Of a stretch of 64,000 bases of DNA, positions 54,478-64,000 are shown piece by piece. The stretch covers positions 57,348,501 to 57,412,500 of the forward strand of contig CM077596.1 in assembly GCA_039654915.1 (NCBI GenBank), given 5' to 3'. The position numbers were made by a program, and so were the translations under genes. The notes under the pieces are model-generated. The model had not been told where the DNA came from. It saw only the letters and a list, made by a program, of their open reading frames with translations, and made no database searches. The first letter of the stretch is position 1; every line of letters starts with the position of its first letter. This DNA comes from Aquilaria yunnanensis. Taxonomy: Eukaryota > Streptophyta > Magnoliopsida > Malvales > Thymelaeaceae.

Positions 54478-55086
54478 CTGAGGCTTGTAGGAAGGTCTGC
54501 TGCGGTAGCGTTGAGCCACGGTCTGCCCATCGTCATCCTCAAAACAGACAATGTTCTTTTTCCAGCGCCGGCTCTGGTCGTACCCCAGAAAAATCCACCC
54601 AACCAGAAATTCAAAAGCTTCGAGCTTTCCATTCTTCAAGGCCAATGTCAAAGCTGTCTCGCCTCTATCCGTCACATCTTCCATGGATTCCGGAGAAGCC
54701 AACAGAAATGTACCCAGGAGCTCCACGTTCCCCGCCTGCGCCGAGCAATGCAACGGAGTGAAACCCTCCAAACCGCTGTGCCGGATCAGATTGGCGTCCC
54801 TCTTGGTCAGCTGAGCTGCCGCCTTGGTCTGGCCGCGCACGACGGCTGCGTGGACAGGGCTAAAACCGTTGGCATTCGACTTCCTGGCGTAAGACGGTAT
54901 CAGTCTCATCATCTCCGCTGCAAACGGTACCTGCCCCTCCGACGCTGCGACGTGTAAGGGAGTATCCAGAAATGGGGTCTCGTCAATTCGTCGAAGAACA
55001 TCTGGATTCCGACGGATTGTCTCGTGCAAGAGCTTGATATCTCCAAATTTAGCTGCCTCCGTCAGCTTGTCCTGCTCATCCATCAT
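54478..55086 (-). CDS. Ankyrin-repeat protein (BDA1-like), ankyrin exon only
   Basis: 203 codons from ATG 55086 to the donor CAG|GTCAGTGT at 54477, exactly the length of the copy at 7258-7866 and very similar in sequence (DEQDKLTEAAKFGDIKLLHE, TPLHVAASEGQ, FSPVHAAVVRG, FTPLHCSAQAG, ETALTLALKNG, KNIVCFEDDDG). Read-through beyond the donor gives 233 codons ending in a T-rich, Phe-rich tail. No PGG exon lies within the next 2.2 kb on that strand (54477 down to 52238), so the protein would lack membrane segments, or the gene is dead. Family role as for 48444-49777. Confidence 0.8.
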
Positions 55087-55500
55087 GTTCTCTTCTTTGT
55101 GACTTCCGGGTAATCGCTACTTGATAATTTATAGTATAGAGCAGTACAAGAAACTGCTTTATTATTTTATTCTTATTATTATTACTGGTTGCTTTTCGCC
55201 ACCAAGGGGTTCCGAATCTTTCAATGGCCATTTACCCAAAAAAAAAAAAAAACAGAATATATCAATGGCCAAGTCTTGCATGGACCGGGGTATGGTATGC
55301 CCTCCCCGCTCTTAAAATTTACTTCTTTTTTTTTTTTCTTTCGATATTGTAAGCCTGCAAATTCCACATTTCTCTCCTATATTATGCTTCTAATGTTCTC
55401 GATCAAATGCAAATACGATATTGCAAACTCAGTATTGGACACTGCAAACATGAACAAAACTCTTTAGACCATTAATTGAAAATATAAGAATTATCAGACC
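55087..55500. repeat. Upstream region of the third ankyrin copy, shared with 14324-14429 and 20440-20600
   Basis: 55127-55222 matches 14330-14425. 55395-55490 (TCTCGATCAAATGCAAATAC, ATATTGCAAACTCAGTATTG) matches 20440-20560. This links the right group to two places on the left of the retrotransposon block. Confidence 0.7.
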
Positions 55501-56465
55501 GAAAGTAAGTCAAACTAAATCAAGCCAAGTAGTAAGCGGATCATATTCAATTTAAAATGTCTATAGAATTTGATATTTTATTTATATTTTGATTAAAAAC
55601 AATACTAATAAGCCATAAACAAATTTTTAACTAATCAAATTTGAGTCAAGTTCAAGTTGTTTGCTTTAAATTAAGGAAAAAAATTAAAATTGAGACAATT
55701 TGAGTAATAAGTAAATCGAGCTTTCTTTTCACTATGTATTAATTGAACTTGAAATTTTGTCCACACTTAACTTAATAACAATTTGACGAGCCACAAACAA
55801 TCTTTAAACTGAATTAATTGAGCTTGAGCCGATCTCGATCATTTTCACCCCTATACACCTTATAGTATATACGTCAAAGTTAGTTAAATGTTGTAAGAGA
55901 ATGATGACATGAAGTCATTTCAAAATTAGATAAACACATAACAAAATTAGACAAGTATATCTTAAAATTAGATGAATATATTTGCGGAATTAAACTAACA
56001 TGTAACAAAATTAGACCAAACGAATACATTTAAGCTAGTCATACGTAATCCAAATTAGACAACCAGATAATTTTATCTATGATTAAAACGAATACATTTC
56101 AGAAGGGCAAATGACTTCAGGATAAATAGGCACCAACTTTCCATAAATTGTTACTCATGTTGCTTAATTATCCCGAATAAAATTATCAATTGTTGTATCA
56201 CTTGTTTTAGAACTATTATTGTGTTGCATATCATTTAACCATAAAGATAAACGCATGACCAAATTATTCTTGCTCCTTCTTTATGATGCTCATGGTGTTC
56301 ATCACTACCATTTTCACAATGACCATGATTCATCTTATCCTGATGGTTGAAGTCATTGTCACATGTATTCTAATGACAATCCTTGGCTGCTCATGACAAA
56401 ATTTCTCCAAATTCAAAATTATTTATACCATTCAATGCATCTCGTTATCCGCTACTACTCATCAT
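55501..56465. other. AT-rich DNA, no gene seen
   Basis: No coding region. 56150-56220 resembles the outer arm of the inverted-repeat unit at 43150-43210. Confidence 0.55.
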
Positions 56466-57010
56466 TTGATAGTGAATTATTATATTAAACTGAGTTCTTA
56501 TTATATAAAACTTAGTTATATTGTAAAAACTAAGATTTTATTGTATGAAACTTGGTTTTTGTTGTTTGAAAATGAGATGTTGATGTATGGAACTAGGTTC
56601 CTGTTATACAAAATTGAGATGTTAATAAATGAAATTGAATATCTATTGTATAAAACTGGGTTTCTATTGTACAAAACTAAATGAATGTGAAGTTTCTATA
56701 GTACAGAATTGAGATGTTGATGTACGAATTTGAAATAATCATTACAAAAATTGGGTTCCATATTGTATGAAATTAAACATTTCTTAAATTGTTCTACAAA
56801 AACTCTCCTAATACGATTATTTGTAAAAAGATAATAATGACAACTCTTTTATAATTACCAATATAGATTTCCTATTATACAAAATTCACATATTTATTTA
56901 CTAAAAGGGGTTTTTAATGTATAAAATTGAGACGCTGATGTACAACATTGAAATGTTAATGTACGTACGAAATTGAGTTCTTATTATACTAAACTAGGTT
57001 CTCATTGTAT
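56466..57010. repeat. Degenerate minisatellite, unit about 30-36 bp
   Basis: Repeated order GAGATGTTGATGTATGGAAC, TAGGTTC(C/T)T(G/A)TTATACAAAATT, with about a dozen diverged copies (TTATTGTATGAAACTTGG, TCTATTGTATAAAACTGGG, TCTATTGTACAAAACTA, TTCTTATTATACTAAACTAG). The centre (56780-56880) is more degraded. The frame at 56466-56684 follows the repeat and is not a gene. Confidence 0.75.
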
Positions 57011-57714
57011 CATGAAAATAATCCTTTCATAGAGAGTCCAACTAAAAAAATATCCCTACACAATCATTAGAGAAAATAAATTGATGAATAATTTTTTATA
57101 ATTATCATATTTATCATTTTTCAAATTCCTTCTTGTTTTGTTTGTTGTTGCTGCATACGAATTGGCTTTGTTTTGTTTCTTTGCAGCAACATAAATTAAA
57201 AAAAAAAATTCTTGTTCGGTCTTGTTTTTACGTGAACAGTAAGTAGAAGCGGACAAATCCAAATCACACTTGAACTGTTATTCACGTCATTCTTGCTGCT
57301 TGCTTTTTGTTTCTTGCGTCCTAAGTAATCCAAAATATTGTCTCATACTACGTATCCTTTGTGTTGTATGCTTCTTTTTTTCAATAAATTCTGATTCTCT
57401 AAAGATTCTTGTTTCCAGCTACCTTTATCCCACTTGTCCCTATTCTTAGTTCGGTGTTTCTTTGGTCTTTAAAAAAAATTTATATTATTTTTACGTTTAT
57501 CCTTCATTTCTTGTGCATGAATAAAAAAATATGAAAAAATGAATACAAAAAGATAGTTTAAATGGTAATATGGTAAAGTAATTTAATAAATATGAAAATA
57601 TTGCAAAGAATAGCCCAAAACAAAATATATTACAAATAGATCAGGAAGAAATGAGTCATAATTATTGTATCACACCCACAGCATAGAATGTAATATTTCT
57701 AAAACAAGGATTTT
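57011..57714. other. AT-rich DNA, no gene seen
   Basis: No feature recognised; the frame at 57056-57262 is a chance one. Confidence 0.5.
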
Positions 57715-57815
57715 AGCACGTTTGACAAAATATTTTTTTTTTGTTAGGGTTAATTACATTTACTCTTGAAAATTAGTGAAATCACATTTATCATTGATAT
57801 GATCCTAAAGAGCAC
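57715..57815. repeat. Dispersed repeat shared with 19216-19320
   Basis: GCACGTTTGACAAAATAT, TTAGGGTTAATTACATTTAC, TCTTGAAAATTAGTG, TCACATTTATC: about 80% identical by eye to the copy next to the gypsy LTR at 19211. Confidence 0.55.
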
Positions 57816-58873
57816 CCTTATGGACACCATTGAGAGTCTCGTGGAGGATGCAAAGGAGTTTAAGTGAGAAGCCATCAAGATAATAATTTAAGTTTAAAAG
57901 ATGATTCCTAGAGTTTTAAAAGATGTTATACCAAAATAAATGAGGTGCTCAAGGCACCAAGTGGCACAACCTTTGGCCGGCCCTTGCACAAGCCTCCATG
58001 GGGCACCCGAGAGCCTCCTATGGTGCGAACTCATGCTACATGGAGCCATGGCCGAACCAAAGAAATTCTTTTGAGCCAACATACATATCTCCTGCCAAGG
58101 CTACCATATTCAGGTTTTCTTGTGCAAAACTGGAGCGACAGGTTTTCTCGTGCAAAACGTTTTCCACACTTTATTAGTTACTTCCTAGATGCGTGCAGCG
58201 CAAGATATATATGCAAAGGAATTACCCCAGCAGCAAGCACACCCATGGGACATGTATTGGAGCCTTTTGTGCGCATTCTAGGGGTTCAGTATCTAGTTCG
58301 ACTAGGATTCTTTTATTTTGCTAGACAATAGCACTATTTCCTTTTTCTTTTTAGGTTTTACACTTGTCCTAGCTTTCCTAAGCATTTTAGCGTGACATTC
58401 GTAGGAATTCTACGTATCTTGCATATTAGGATTCCCAGTGCAACTAAAACTTAGGGTTTTTTTTTCTTCTTTCTTATGCGTACATGATGCCTTCGTATGA
58501 ATAAAGGACACATCTTCTCCCGTTGTAAACAGCAGCAAATTATCTTTATTTCTAATGGAAAAACAATTCCTCTTGAGTTCTTAGGAACTTCTATCTTGAA
58601 TAAACTTCTCTATCCTAAATGAAACTAAGATAGATTTTTTAACATAATTTTTCTTTTATTCTTTTCGATACTTATTCTTTTCAATTTCTGTTCTCCTATC
58701 CTTTTCATATTTCTCATTCTTTTCCATCGTATTTCTGCTTCTATTCTCAATTCTTGGTCTAGCATTGCTTAGTTTGATTCGGTTCATTGGAGCTTGCAAA
58801 GATCTTGTAGTGAGGATCATATCAATCCTTGAGACTTCAAAAAATATATTTATCCCCTATGTAGCTGTTTTTG
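57816..58873. other. Unassigned, possibly retroelement-derived segment
   Basis: Higher GC than its surroundings at 57940-58280 (GGTGCTCAAGGCACCAAGTG, GGCACCCGAGAGCCTCC). A duplicated phrase GGTTTTCT(C/T)GTGCAAAAC occurs at 58112 and 58141. The segment ends with AATAAAGGACACATCTTCTC and pyrimidine-rich DNA. This pattern is LTR-like, but no TG...CA ends with a duplicated target were found. The frame 57945-58331 matches nothing I know. Confidence 0.35.
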
Positions 58874-60104
58874 TTAGGAAATTGCTAGATGATAAGAATT
58901 AAAGATTGTTTCACTCCGTCGGCGATCGAGATAAGTCCTCTTACCTGGATTGTCAATCAGATTTGCTTTTTTCAGTTTAGAAACAACATTATCACCTTCA
59001 CTAGCCTTTTCAGTGTGCAGTACCTGCAGGAAGTTAAAACAAAATCTTGCACAATGTTAACAACAACAAAACAGCCAATTGACGCAGTCTATATATCAGT
59101 GATTGGTTTCATTGAAAGGACCTTATCATATTCAACTGCATCTTCAGGAGTGAAGTACTTTGGGCGGCGTATGTCAGCCTCAATCTTCTCAGGTGATTGG
59201 CCCGTGTTCTTTGCTAACAGTTTAACCTTTGAAAAGAAAATTCAAAATTAGTACACCGTTTCTATTTTTGTTTAATACAAAATTAACATTACAATATTCT
59301 GCCACAAATAGATACATACCAAACTAGCAGTTGGTGTTATGTGGACAGGACCTGAGTTTTTTTACAAATAAACGACGGGAAAGGACTGCCAACCTCTCAA
59401 TGTCAATTTACGAATCCTGGGTAACAACCGGTTTTGGTGATTTGACCTTTACATTGTGTTGGCATATCAAATTTCAAGAAGGTAGGAACTACTGTGTCAA
59501 AGGTTCTTTTTTCCTTTTCCAGTTTAACTTTTATGCTTGTACTGGTCTCTCACTTGTAACTTGTCAGTAATCAGAAATAAGGTAACAAGAAGTCCTTTTT
59601 TTTTTGGGTGCTCACTTATCATTGCGTTGTTCTTTCAGTTAGCCCAATCATCCAAATGTTCAACAGAAGGTTAAAGAATAAGGGCAGATTATCAAAGGTC
59701 AATAATAATTCTAACCAATTTATGTGGCTTAAGGTGGCTTCACAACATTCAAATGTAACACAACTAGATTCGCATATCAGACGACTATACTTGGCAAACA
59801 AACCTTACCAACACTTCCTTCAAACTCTTTACTTCCCTTCTGTGGATGTCAACATCTGTTGCCTGACCTTGTAGCCTTGCCATGGGCTTTATAACAGTAA
59901 CAAACATTACTACTCCATATCACATTTGGTGCTTGATTTTTGAAAATTTCAAATACTAATAGAAAATGATTTTTCTCAAGAGCAAACCTGTCTTAGCATT
60001 ATTGAAGTTGAGGGCAAAGCAGAACGATTCCCTGGGGCCCCAGCAGCTAAAAGAAATGCTGCTTCTCCCCAGGCATTGCCAACACAAAGGGTAAATATAG
60101 GTGA

Positions 60105-62761
60105 TGTAAAGGCTCTCCTAGTATTTCCTCTACATAAAATGTTGAGGTAAGTGTTTCCCAAGTGTAACGGCTCTCCTAGTCGATTAATCAAGTAAGTGTT
60201 TGTTAAATTTAAGTACCTCAAGTTAGCGCCTTGTTAAGCAAGTAAGATAAGCTTAATTAAGTTAAGTGAGTTCCTAAGTGTGATTTGGCATAGTTAAGTC
60301 AAGACCATTAGTTATTCTAGCTTTTAGAATCATCCTAGTAAGCTTTGACAACTTGTGGCACTAAGTGTGTTTTTGGGCCATTTGAATCTTAAGTGGCTAA
60401 AGTGTTCAAGAAAATTAAGTTTGGGAAGCTTTTAGTATCCTTTAGAACAAATAAAAGTGGTTTTGAGTGAGGGTTTGGTGAGCTATTTGAAGCTTTTGAA
60501 AGCTAGTGGACTTAGGTGCAAGGAGAAGGAAAAGTTGACTTGTTTACATATATGCAAGTCTTCTTCTTCCTTAGTCATTTGCAACTAACTCCAAATTTTC
60601 GTGGCTCCACTTCCTCTCCCAAAATCACAGCCCAAGCTTCCATTTTCTTGCAAGATTTCATCAAATTAAAGGGTGCCCAAGGTGTTAGAAGGATCACCAA
60701 GCTTGTTTGTGGTGTTCTAGCTCAAGTTTGCTCTTTGGAAGCTTGTTTTGGATCCAATTTTCGTGGGTAAGCTTCTTGAGTTTATTTGGATTGGTTCTAG
60801 GTTGTTTTAAGAGCTAGAAATGGTCTTGGTTTGATTGGTTTGGGTGCCAAATTGCTTTGGTTTTAGACTTGGAACTCAATAAAGCTTGTGGAGCTAGGAA
60901 AGCTTATGTTGCATTGCTTGCTTGTGTGGCTAAATTGAGGTAAGGGTTTAAGTAATCAAGCTCAAATAATGCATGGTTTTGTAGTCTTGTGTGTGGGGAT
61001 GAATTAGGAACAAGACCCATTAAGTTTGGATTAGAAACGAGAGAGTTTGAGTAGTTTATGTGCAAGAGCGACACGGACGCACAAACCCAGAAAAATCAAG
61101 TTGGCGACGCGTCGCCAATTCGTCCGTGAATTGGCGCCGCGGCGCCAGGATGCGAAAATGTCACAGAGCGTAATACGCTGTGGCGCCGCGTCGCCAGAAG
61201 CAATTGCTCCTTGGCGCCGCGTCGCCAAGTGGGATTTTGGCCTCATTTTCCAGCCATCCTAAGGTTAACTTAGGCTCTCGGTTTCTATTCCTAGGTTATC
61301 CTAAGAGGTTCCATAGCCTCGGTTGGGTCTAGAATTCATTCCTAGAGCGGGAATTTTGCATTATTTAGGAGGTAGTTAAGTTGTGTGGTTAAGTAAAAGT
61401 GTGTGACTTGGTGGCTAAGTAATTCAAGTGTGCTTAAGCTTTTGAATGAGCACTAAGGGGATTAAGAGGGGTTTTTAGACTCTTTATTGGCCGTATAGAG
61501 TATCATTTACATATGGTCAATAGAGAGAAAAACCTAAGTCGATCCCAACCGAACCATTTGGTTTGGTAGGCAAGCCACTAGTAGTGTTGAGTTAAACCTT
61601 GAGGGTTTGACTAGTTTAACCACATAGGATAACTACCCTGCACAATAATTTAAGGGAAGAGACGGGTAAGAAGTGAGTAGGTGGAAACTTACTCTAAGTA
61701 GCTCGTCAAGGCGGGTAAAGTTGAGTAAGCAAGGTCTTACTCTAAGGTGCCCGTAAGTGGACTTCAAGGGGTTAATTAAGTGCTAGCAAGGATACGAGGG
61801 CCAGTATCCAAGTACCCCAGTCGTAAGAGCTCACGACAAGTCCAACACCTACGGGTGTAAGGAAGTCCTAAGCGCATTGCATGTGCATAATTCATTCATT
61901 CATCCATCCATCCCATCATTTGCATTATTGTTGTTTATTTACTTGTTTTTGGTTGTGTGTTGTTTGCTTGTTTGTTGATTTGTTTTGTATGCATTATTTA
62001 TATGCTTGTTGTGCCTTGGTTGCTTGCATCATGTTTTTCCTGCAGGTGCTAATCCCTTACTGAGTACTTCGGAGTACTCACCCCTTAAGTGTTGTGCAGG
62101 TTTAAGCACTATTGTCTGGGCTTAACAGTTGGTAAGGGGCACTGTTAAAGCTAAGTTCTTTTAGTTTCAAAGGTATTCTCTAAGTAGGAAACTTCATGTT
62201 TTCTAAGTTACTTACAGCATAAGTAAGTACTGACCAAAGTGTTTGCCTTACAGAGAGGCTAAGTGAGCACAAGGTTAGTGTGGCTCATCACTTGAAGCTT
62301 TCTTGCTTGGGTGAAGAGCTAAGGACGGATCTTAGTAGTTAGTAGTCATAAGATATTTCTTTGATATGTATGGTAATTTCATACATAGATTGCCTATACT
62401 AATGACCATGGGTGTGTATAACACTAAAGTTACTTTTGGGTGCATATAAGTTTAAGATGTATGCACGCAGTTGTTACTTGAAGTTAAAGCAACTAAAGAT
62501 TTATGTCTTGGCTTATTTGAGTTATGTTTTCATTAATTGCCGCGGCACTGTTTTCGATGAAGTTTTAATTTAATTATTATTGCATAGCCAGGACAACGCA
62601 TGCATATTTTTATGCAGGGTAGGCTAAGAAACTAGTTGCACGAAATGATTTAAAGTATTTTTACAAGTAATAACTAGCCAACTGTAACTCAAGTGGGATC
62701 ATAGTTCCCTAGAGCCTACCAGTGTTAGTAATTCAGGGCACTGGGGCCCTGTTCCGCCACA
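60105..62761 (+). mobile_element. Solo LTR, gypsy-like, inserted in a ClpR4 exon (2657 bp)
   Basis: Starts TGTAAAGGCTCTCCTAG and ends GTTCCGCCACA. The exact target duplication GGTGA lies at 60100-60104 and 62762-62766. Removing it with one GGTGA restores the ClpR4 exon and its splice acceptor (CAG before 62776, minus strand). TGCAGGTGCTAATCCCTTAC and GAGTACTCACCCC at 62040-62085 parallel the gypsy LTR at 16590-19211. GGCTCTCCTAGT recurs at 60111 and 60170. A palindrome array lies at 61102-61227. Frames at 60516 and 61031-61262 are within the LTR and not genes. Confidence 0.92.
61102..61227. repeat. Array of four 16-bp palindromes (TGGCGMCGCGTCGCCA)
   Basis: Copies at 61102-61117 (TGGCGACGCGTCGCCA), 61132-61147 (TGGCGCCGCGGCGCCA), 61181-61196 and 61212-61227 (both TGGCGCCGCGTCGCCA). 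Start-to-start distances are 30, 49 and 31, identical to the array at 40595-40720, while sequences between copies differ from that array. A further imperfect palindrome AGCGTAATACGCT lies at 61167-61179. Confidence 0.95.
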
Positions 62762-62779
62762 GGTGACTTACACATTCTG

Positions 62780-63380
62780 TAAATTAATGAGAATCTGGTA
62801 AATTTAATATGTTTTGGAAAGCCAATATAAGCAGTGTAAATAAACAAATAAATAAATAAACTGAATGCATTCATGAATTTTTTCCAAGATCATTATGTCC
62901 TTTAGAAGACTTTTTAGATAATAGCCTTGCCAACTTGGTCATACGTTAAGATGGAGAATTACTGGAGATCCTTCAATGGGTTCAAAGTTGAAGCAGAATT
63001 CAAGGAAATTCGTAGTATCCCCTTCCTTTTTAATGGCCGATTGTTTGTAGAGCTCTTCCAGAGCCGTTCTGTATACAATTCTTTGTACGCTGGCTGCATG
63101 CCCTTATGGTTTCCAGATGTGATATCTATTAAAACTGTCATATAAATGCTTCAGAACTGGAGGGAAAAAGGGTGAGCTCTCGGTACATACACTTGAAGCT
63201 CATTCCTGCATTCATGCATATTCACCAGTTGCTGTCATGGCGAAGAGTAAGAAAGTTGTCAAAAAAACTCAGATTAAGAGTGTAAGAGCCAAAGCCATCT
63301 TTGAAGTCTCCAAACGTAAACCAAAAATCCTCTTCAATCTCAAGAAGCATTTTTTTCGGAAAGTTATCTTGCAAAATTTA
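62780..63380. other. Unassigned segment with protein-like frames
   Basis: Minus-strand 63075-62950 reads TALEELYKQSAIKKEGDTTN then FLEFCFNFEPIEGSPVILHL, which looks like real protein. The adjoining upstream sequence is in another phase, so a frameshift is likely. The + strand at 63238-63351 has a short Lys-rich frame starting MAKSKKVVKKTQIKS. I recognise neither. No upstream ClpR4 exon was found here. Confidence 0.35.
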
Positions 63381-64000
63381 GGTGGCGTTTAGTTGTAGAA
63401 AACAATTTTCATTTTCATTTTCTGTTTCTAGTTTTCATTTTCTATGTACAGTTTTCTAAAATGCTTTTCAGAAAACATGTTTGGTTGTTTATACAAGAAA
63501 ACAATTTTCTGAAAATGAAAAATTGGAAAATATGTTTAGTTAAGAAAATTTTCTTCACAACAAAATTCTATATTTTTACATTGTTAAAACATTCAAATAC
63601 AATACTCATATAAAAGAAAAAAAACATGTTCACATGATAAATAGAGTTTTCTTAGTCATAGTATTTTCTAACATATAATACAATTTCAAAGAGAGTCTGT
63701 ATCAAATATAATTAGATACAATAAAGTCAATATCTATGTGAGCGAACTCTGCGCCGTTGGTAATCGTTCCACATACGGATGGCTATTTCATCTCTCACTT
63801 TATCCATTTGGGTTGTTTGAGACACATCAACCTCAACCATTTGTTGTTCAACTCCAAAACCTTCCTCACCTTCAACTATCATCCCTTCCCTTCCAAATTG
63901 AGTAAATATTTCATCTGCTTTATCTTGTTGTCGGATAAAATTGTGCAATACACAACAAGCAACAGGAATTAATTGTTGGGTGTGAAGTTGATAGTTGGGT
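63381..64000 (-). mobile_element. PIF/Harbinger transposon, 3' part (continues beyond the window)
   Basis: The element end GGTGGCGTTTAGTTGTAG follows TTA (63378-63380), the usual 3-bp Harbinger target. It is followed by AT-rich subterminal sequence rich in GAAAAC/GTTTTC and then the transposase frame. The other end lies outside. Confidence 0.7.
63727..64000 (-). CDS. PIF/Harbinger transposase (DDE_Tnp_4), C-terminal part
   Basis: Open to the right edge on the minus strand. YQLHTQQLIPVACCVLHNFI is the C-terminal signature of the HARBI1-like DDE_Tnp_4 nuclease, followed by an acidic stretch (EGEEGFGVEQQM), then DKVRDEIAIRMWNDYQRRR before the stop at 63727. In these elements the last part of the catalytic domain precedes a basic tail like this. 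The catalytic Asp/Glu residues would lie off the window. No break is seen in this part. It would excise and insert the element in the nucleus together with a Myb-like partner, which is not in the window. Confidence 0.85.
   Translation of the reverse strand, partial: PNYQLHTQQLIPVACCVLHNFIRQQDKADEIFTQFGREGMIVEGEEGFGVEQQMVEVDVSQTTQMDKVRDEIAIRMWNDYQRRRVRSHRY

Larger units (their letters stand above)
58874..62776 (-). pseudogene. CLPR4: ClpR4-like chloroplast Clp protease subunit, 3' half, interrupted by a solo LTR
   Basis: Exons on the minus strand: 62776-62767 plus 60104-59988 (127 bp, split by the LTR), 59886-59809, 59226-59122, then 59023-58945, with GT-AG introns (59987-59887, 59808-59227, 59121-59024). 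Readings: SPIFTLCVGNAWGEAAFLLA, AGAPGNRSALPS; PMARLQGQATDVDIHRREVK; VKLLAKNTGQSPEKIEADIR, RPKYFTPEDAVEYDK; VLHTEKASEGDNVVSKLKKA. These follow the C-terminal half of ClpR4, a non-catalytic subunit of the plastid Clp core. The Gly-Ile-Ile usually between AVEY and DK is missing (9 bp, in frame). Beyond the last donor the frame runs to a stop at 58874-58876. No 5' exons are seen. A truncated, broken copy; the subunit assignment within ClpP/R is from memory of the family. Confidence 0.8.

Noticed and set aside
57894..58331. Gene at 57945-58331 (128 codons)
   Set aside because: No family resemblance, duplicated internal phrase and LTR-like surroundings make a host gene unlikely.
60516..61262. Small genes in the 60-61 kb region
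   Set aside because: They lie within the solo LTR bounded by GGTGA duplications; the two at 61031-61262 overlap on opposite strands because of the palindromes.
1..64000. tRNA, rRNA, snRNA genes or organelle DNA insertions
   Set aside because: No cloverleaf-type A/B boxes, rRNA segments or chloroplast or mitochondrial gene sequence were noticed on reading; a covariance-model search was not possible.

Overview
This is repeat-dense, AT-rich nuclear DNA of a flowering plant, probably a eudicot. Supporting signs are clustered ankyrin/PGG genes, a nuclear chloroplast Clp subunit gene with GT-AG introns, Tat-lineage Ty3/gypsy elements, plant hAT, PIF/Harbinger and L1-type elements, and degenerate TTTAGGG telomere-type repeats. 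The species cannot be told from the sequence. Only one host gene looks complete: an ankyrin-repeat plus PGG membrane protein on the minus strand at 48444-49777.

Layout. 1-4857 is AT-rich DNA and an L1-type LINE on the minus strand, split by a solo LTR (2656-4065). 4858-14429 is a left group of duplicated ankyrin units (gene at 7258-7866, gene remnant at 12404-12513). It is broken up by two hAT elements (5349-6319, 10127-11628), a second LINE (8391-9660) and a 1.8-kb inverted repeat (about 12514-14323). 14430-19211 is a truncated hAT copy, decayed retroelement and a gypsy 3' LTR. 19212-20660 is patchwork that holds one more ankyrin remnant.

21105-35965 is one structure: a minisatellite of about 20-21 bp followed by an interstitial telomere-like tract, split by a Tat-type Ty3/gypsy element (22721-34466, TSD GGTTG). 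The element has gag, protease, G-patch, RT, two RNase H regions and integrase in the order usual for the lineage, but is inactivated by stops, frameshifts and a deletion at the 5' LTR/gag junction. 36000-48440 is mostly repeats: a 157-bp tandem duplication, an unidentified pseudogene, solo LTRs at 40387-41807 and 45490-47184, and an inverted-repeat element carrying a hAT.

48444-55210 is the right ankyrin group: the intact two-exon gene, a chimeric gene at 51386-51868, and a third exon at 54478-55086. The last two share duplicated flanks with the left group and lack the PGG exon. 58874-62776 is the 3' half of a ClpR4-like gene interrupted by a 2.66-kb solo LTR (60105-62761). The right edge enters a PIF/Harbinger transposon.

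The host genes do not form a pathway. The ankyrin genes are a tandem family that expanded by segmental duplication and unequal recombination and was then broken by transposons. Target-site duplications, paralogous empty sites and nesting give a clear relative order of events. The most unusual signal is a module of four 16-bp GC-rich palindromes whose start-to-start spacings of 30, 49 and 31 bp are identical in two otherwise dissimilar LTRs (40595-40720 and 61102-61227).
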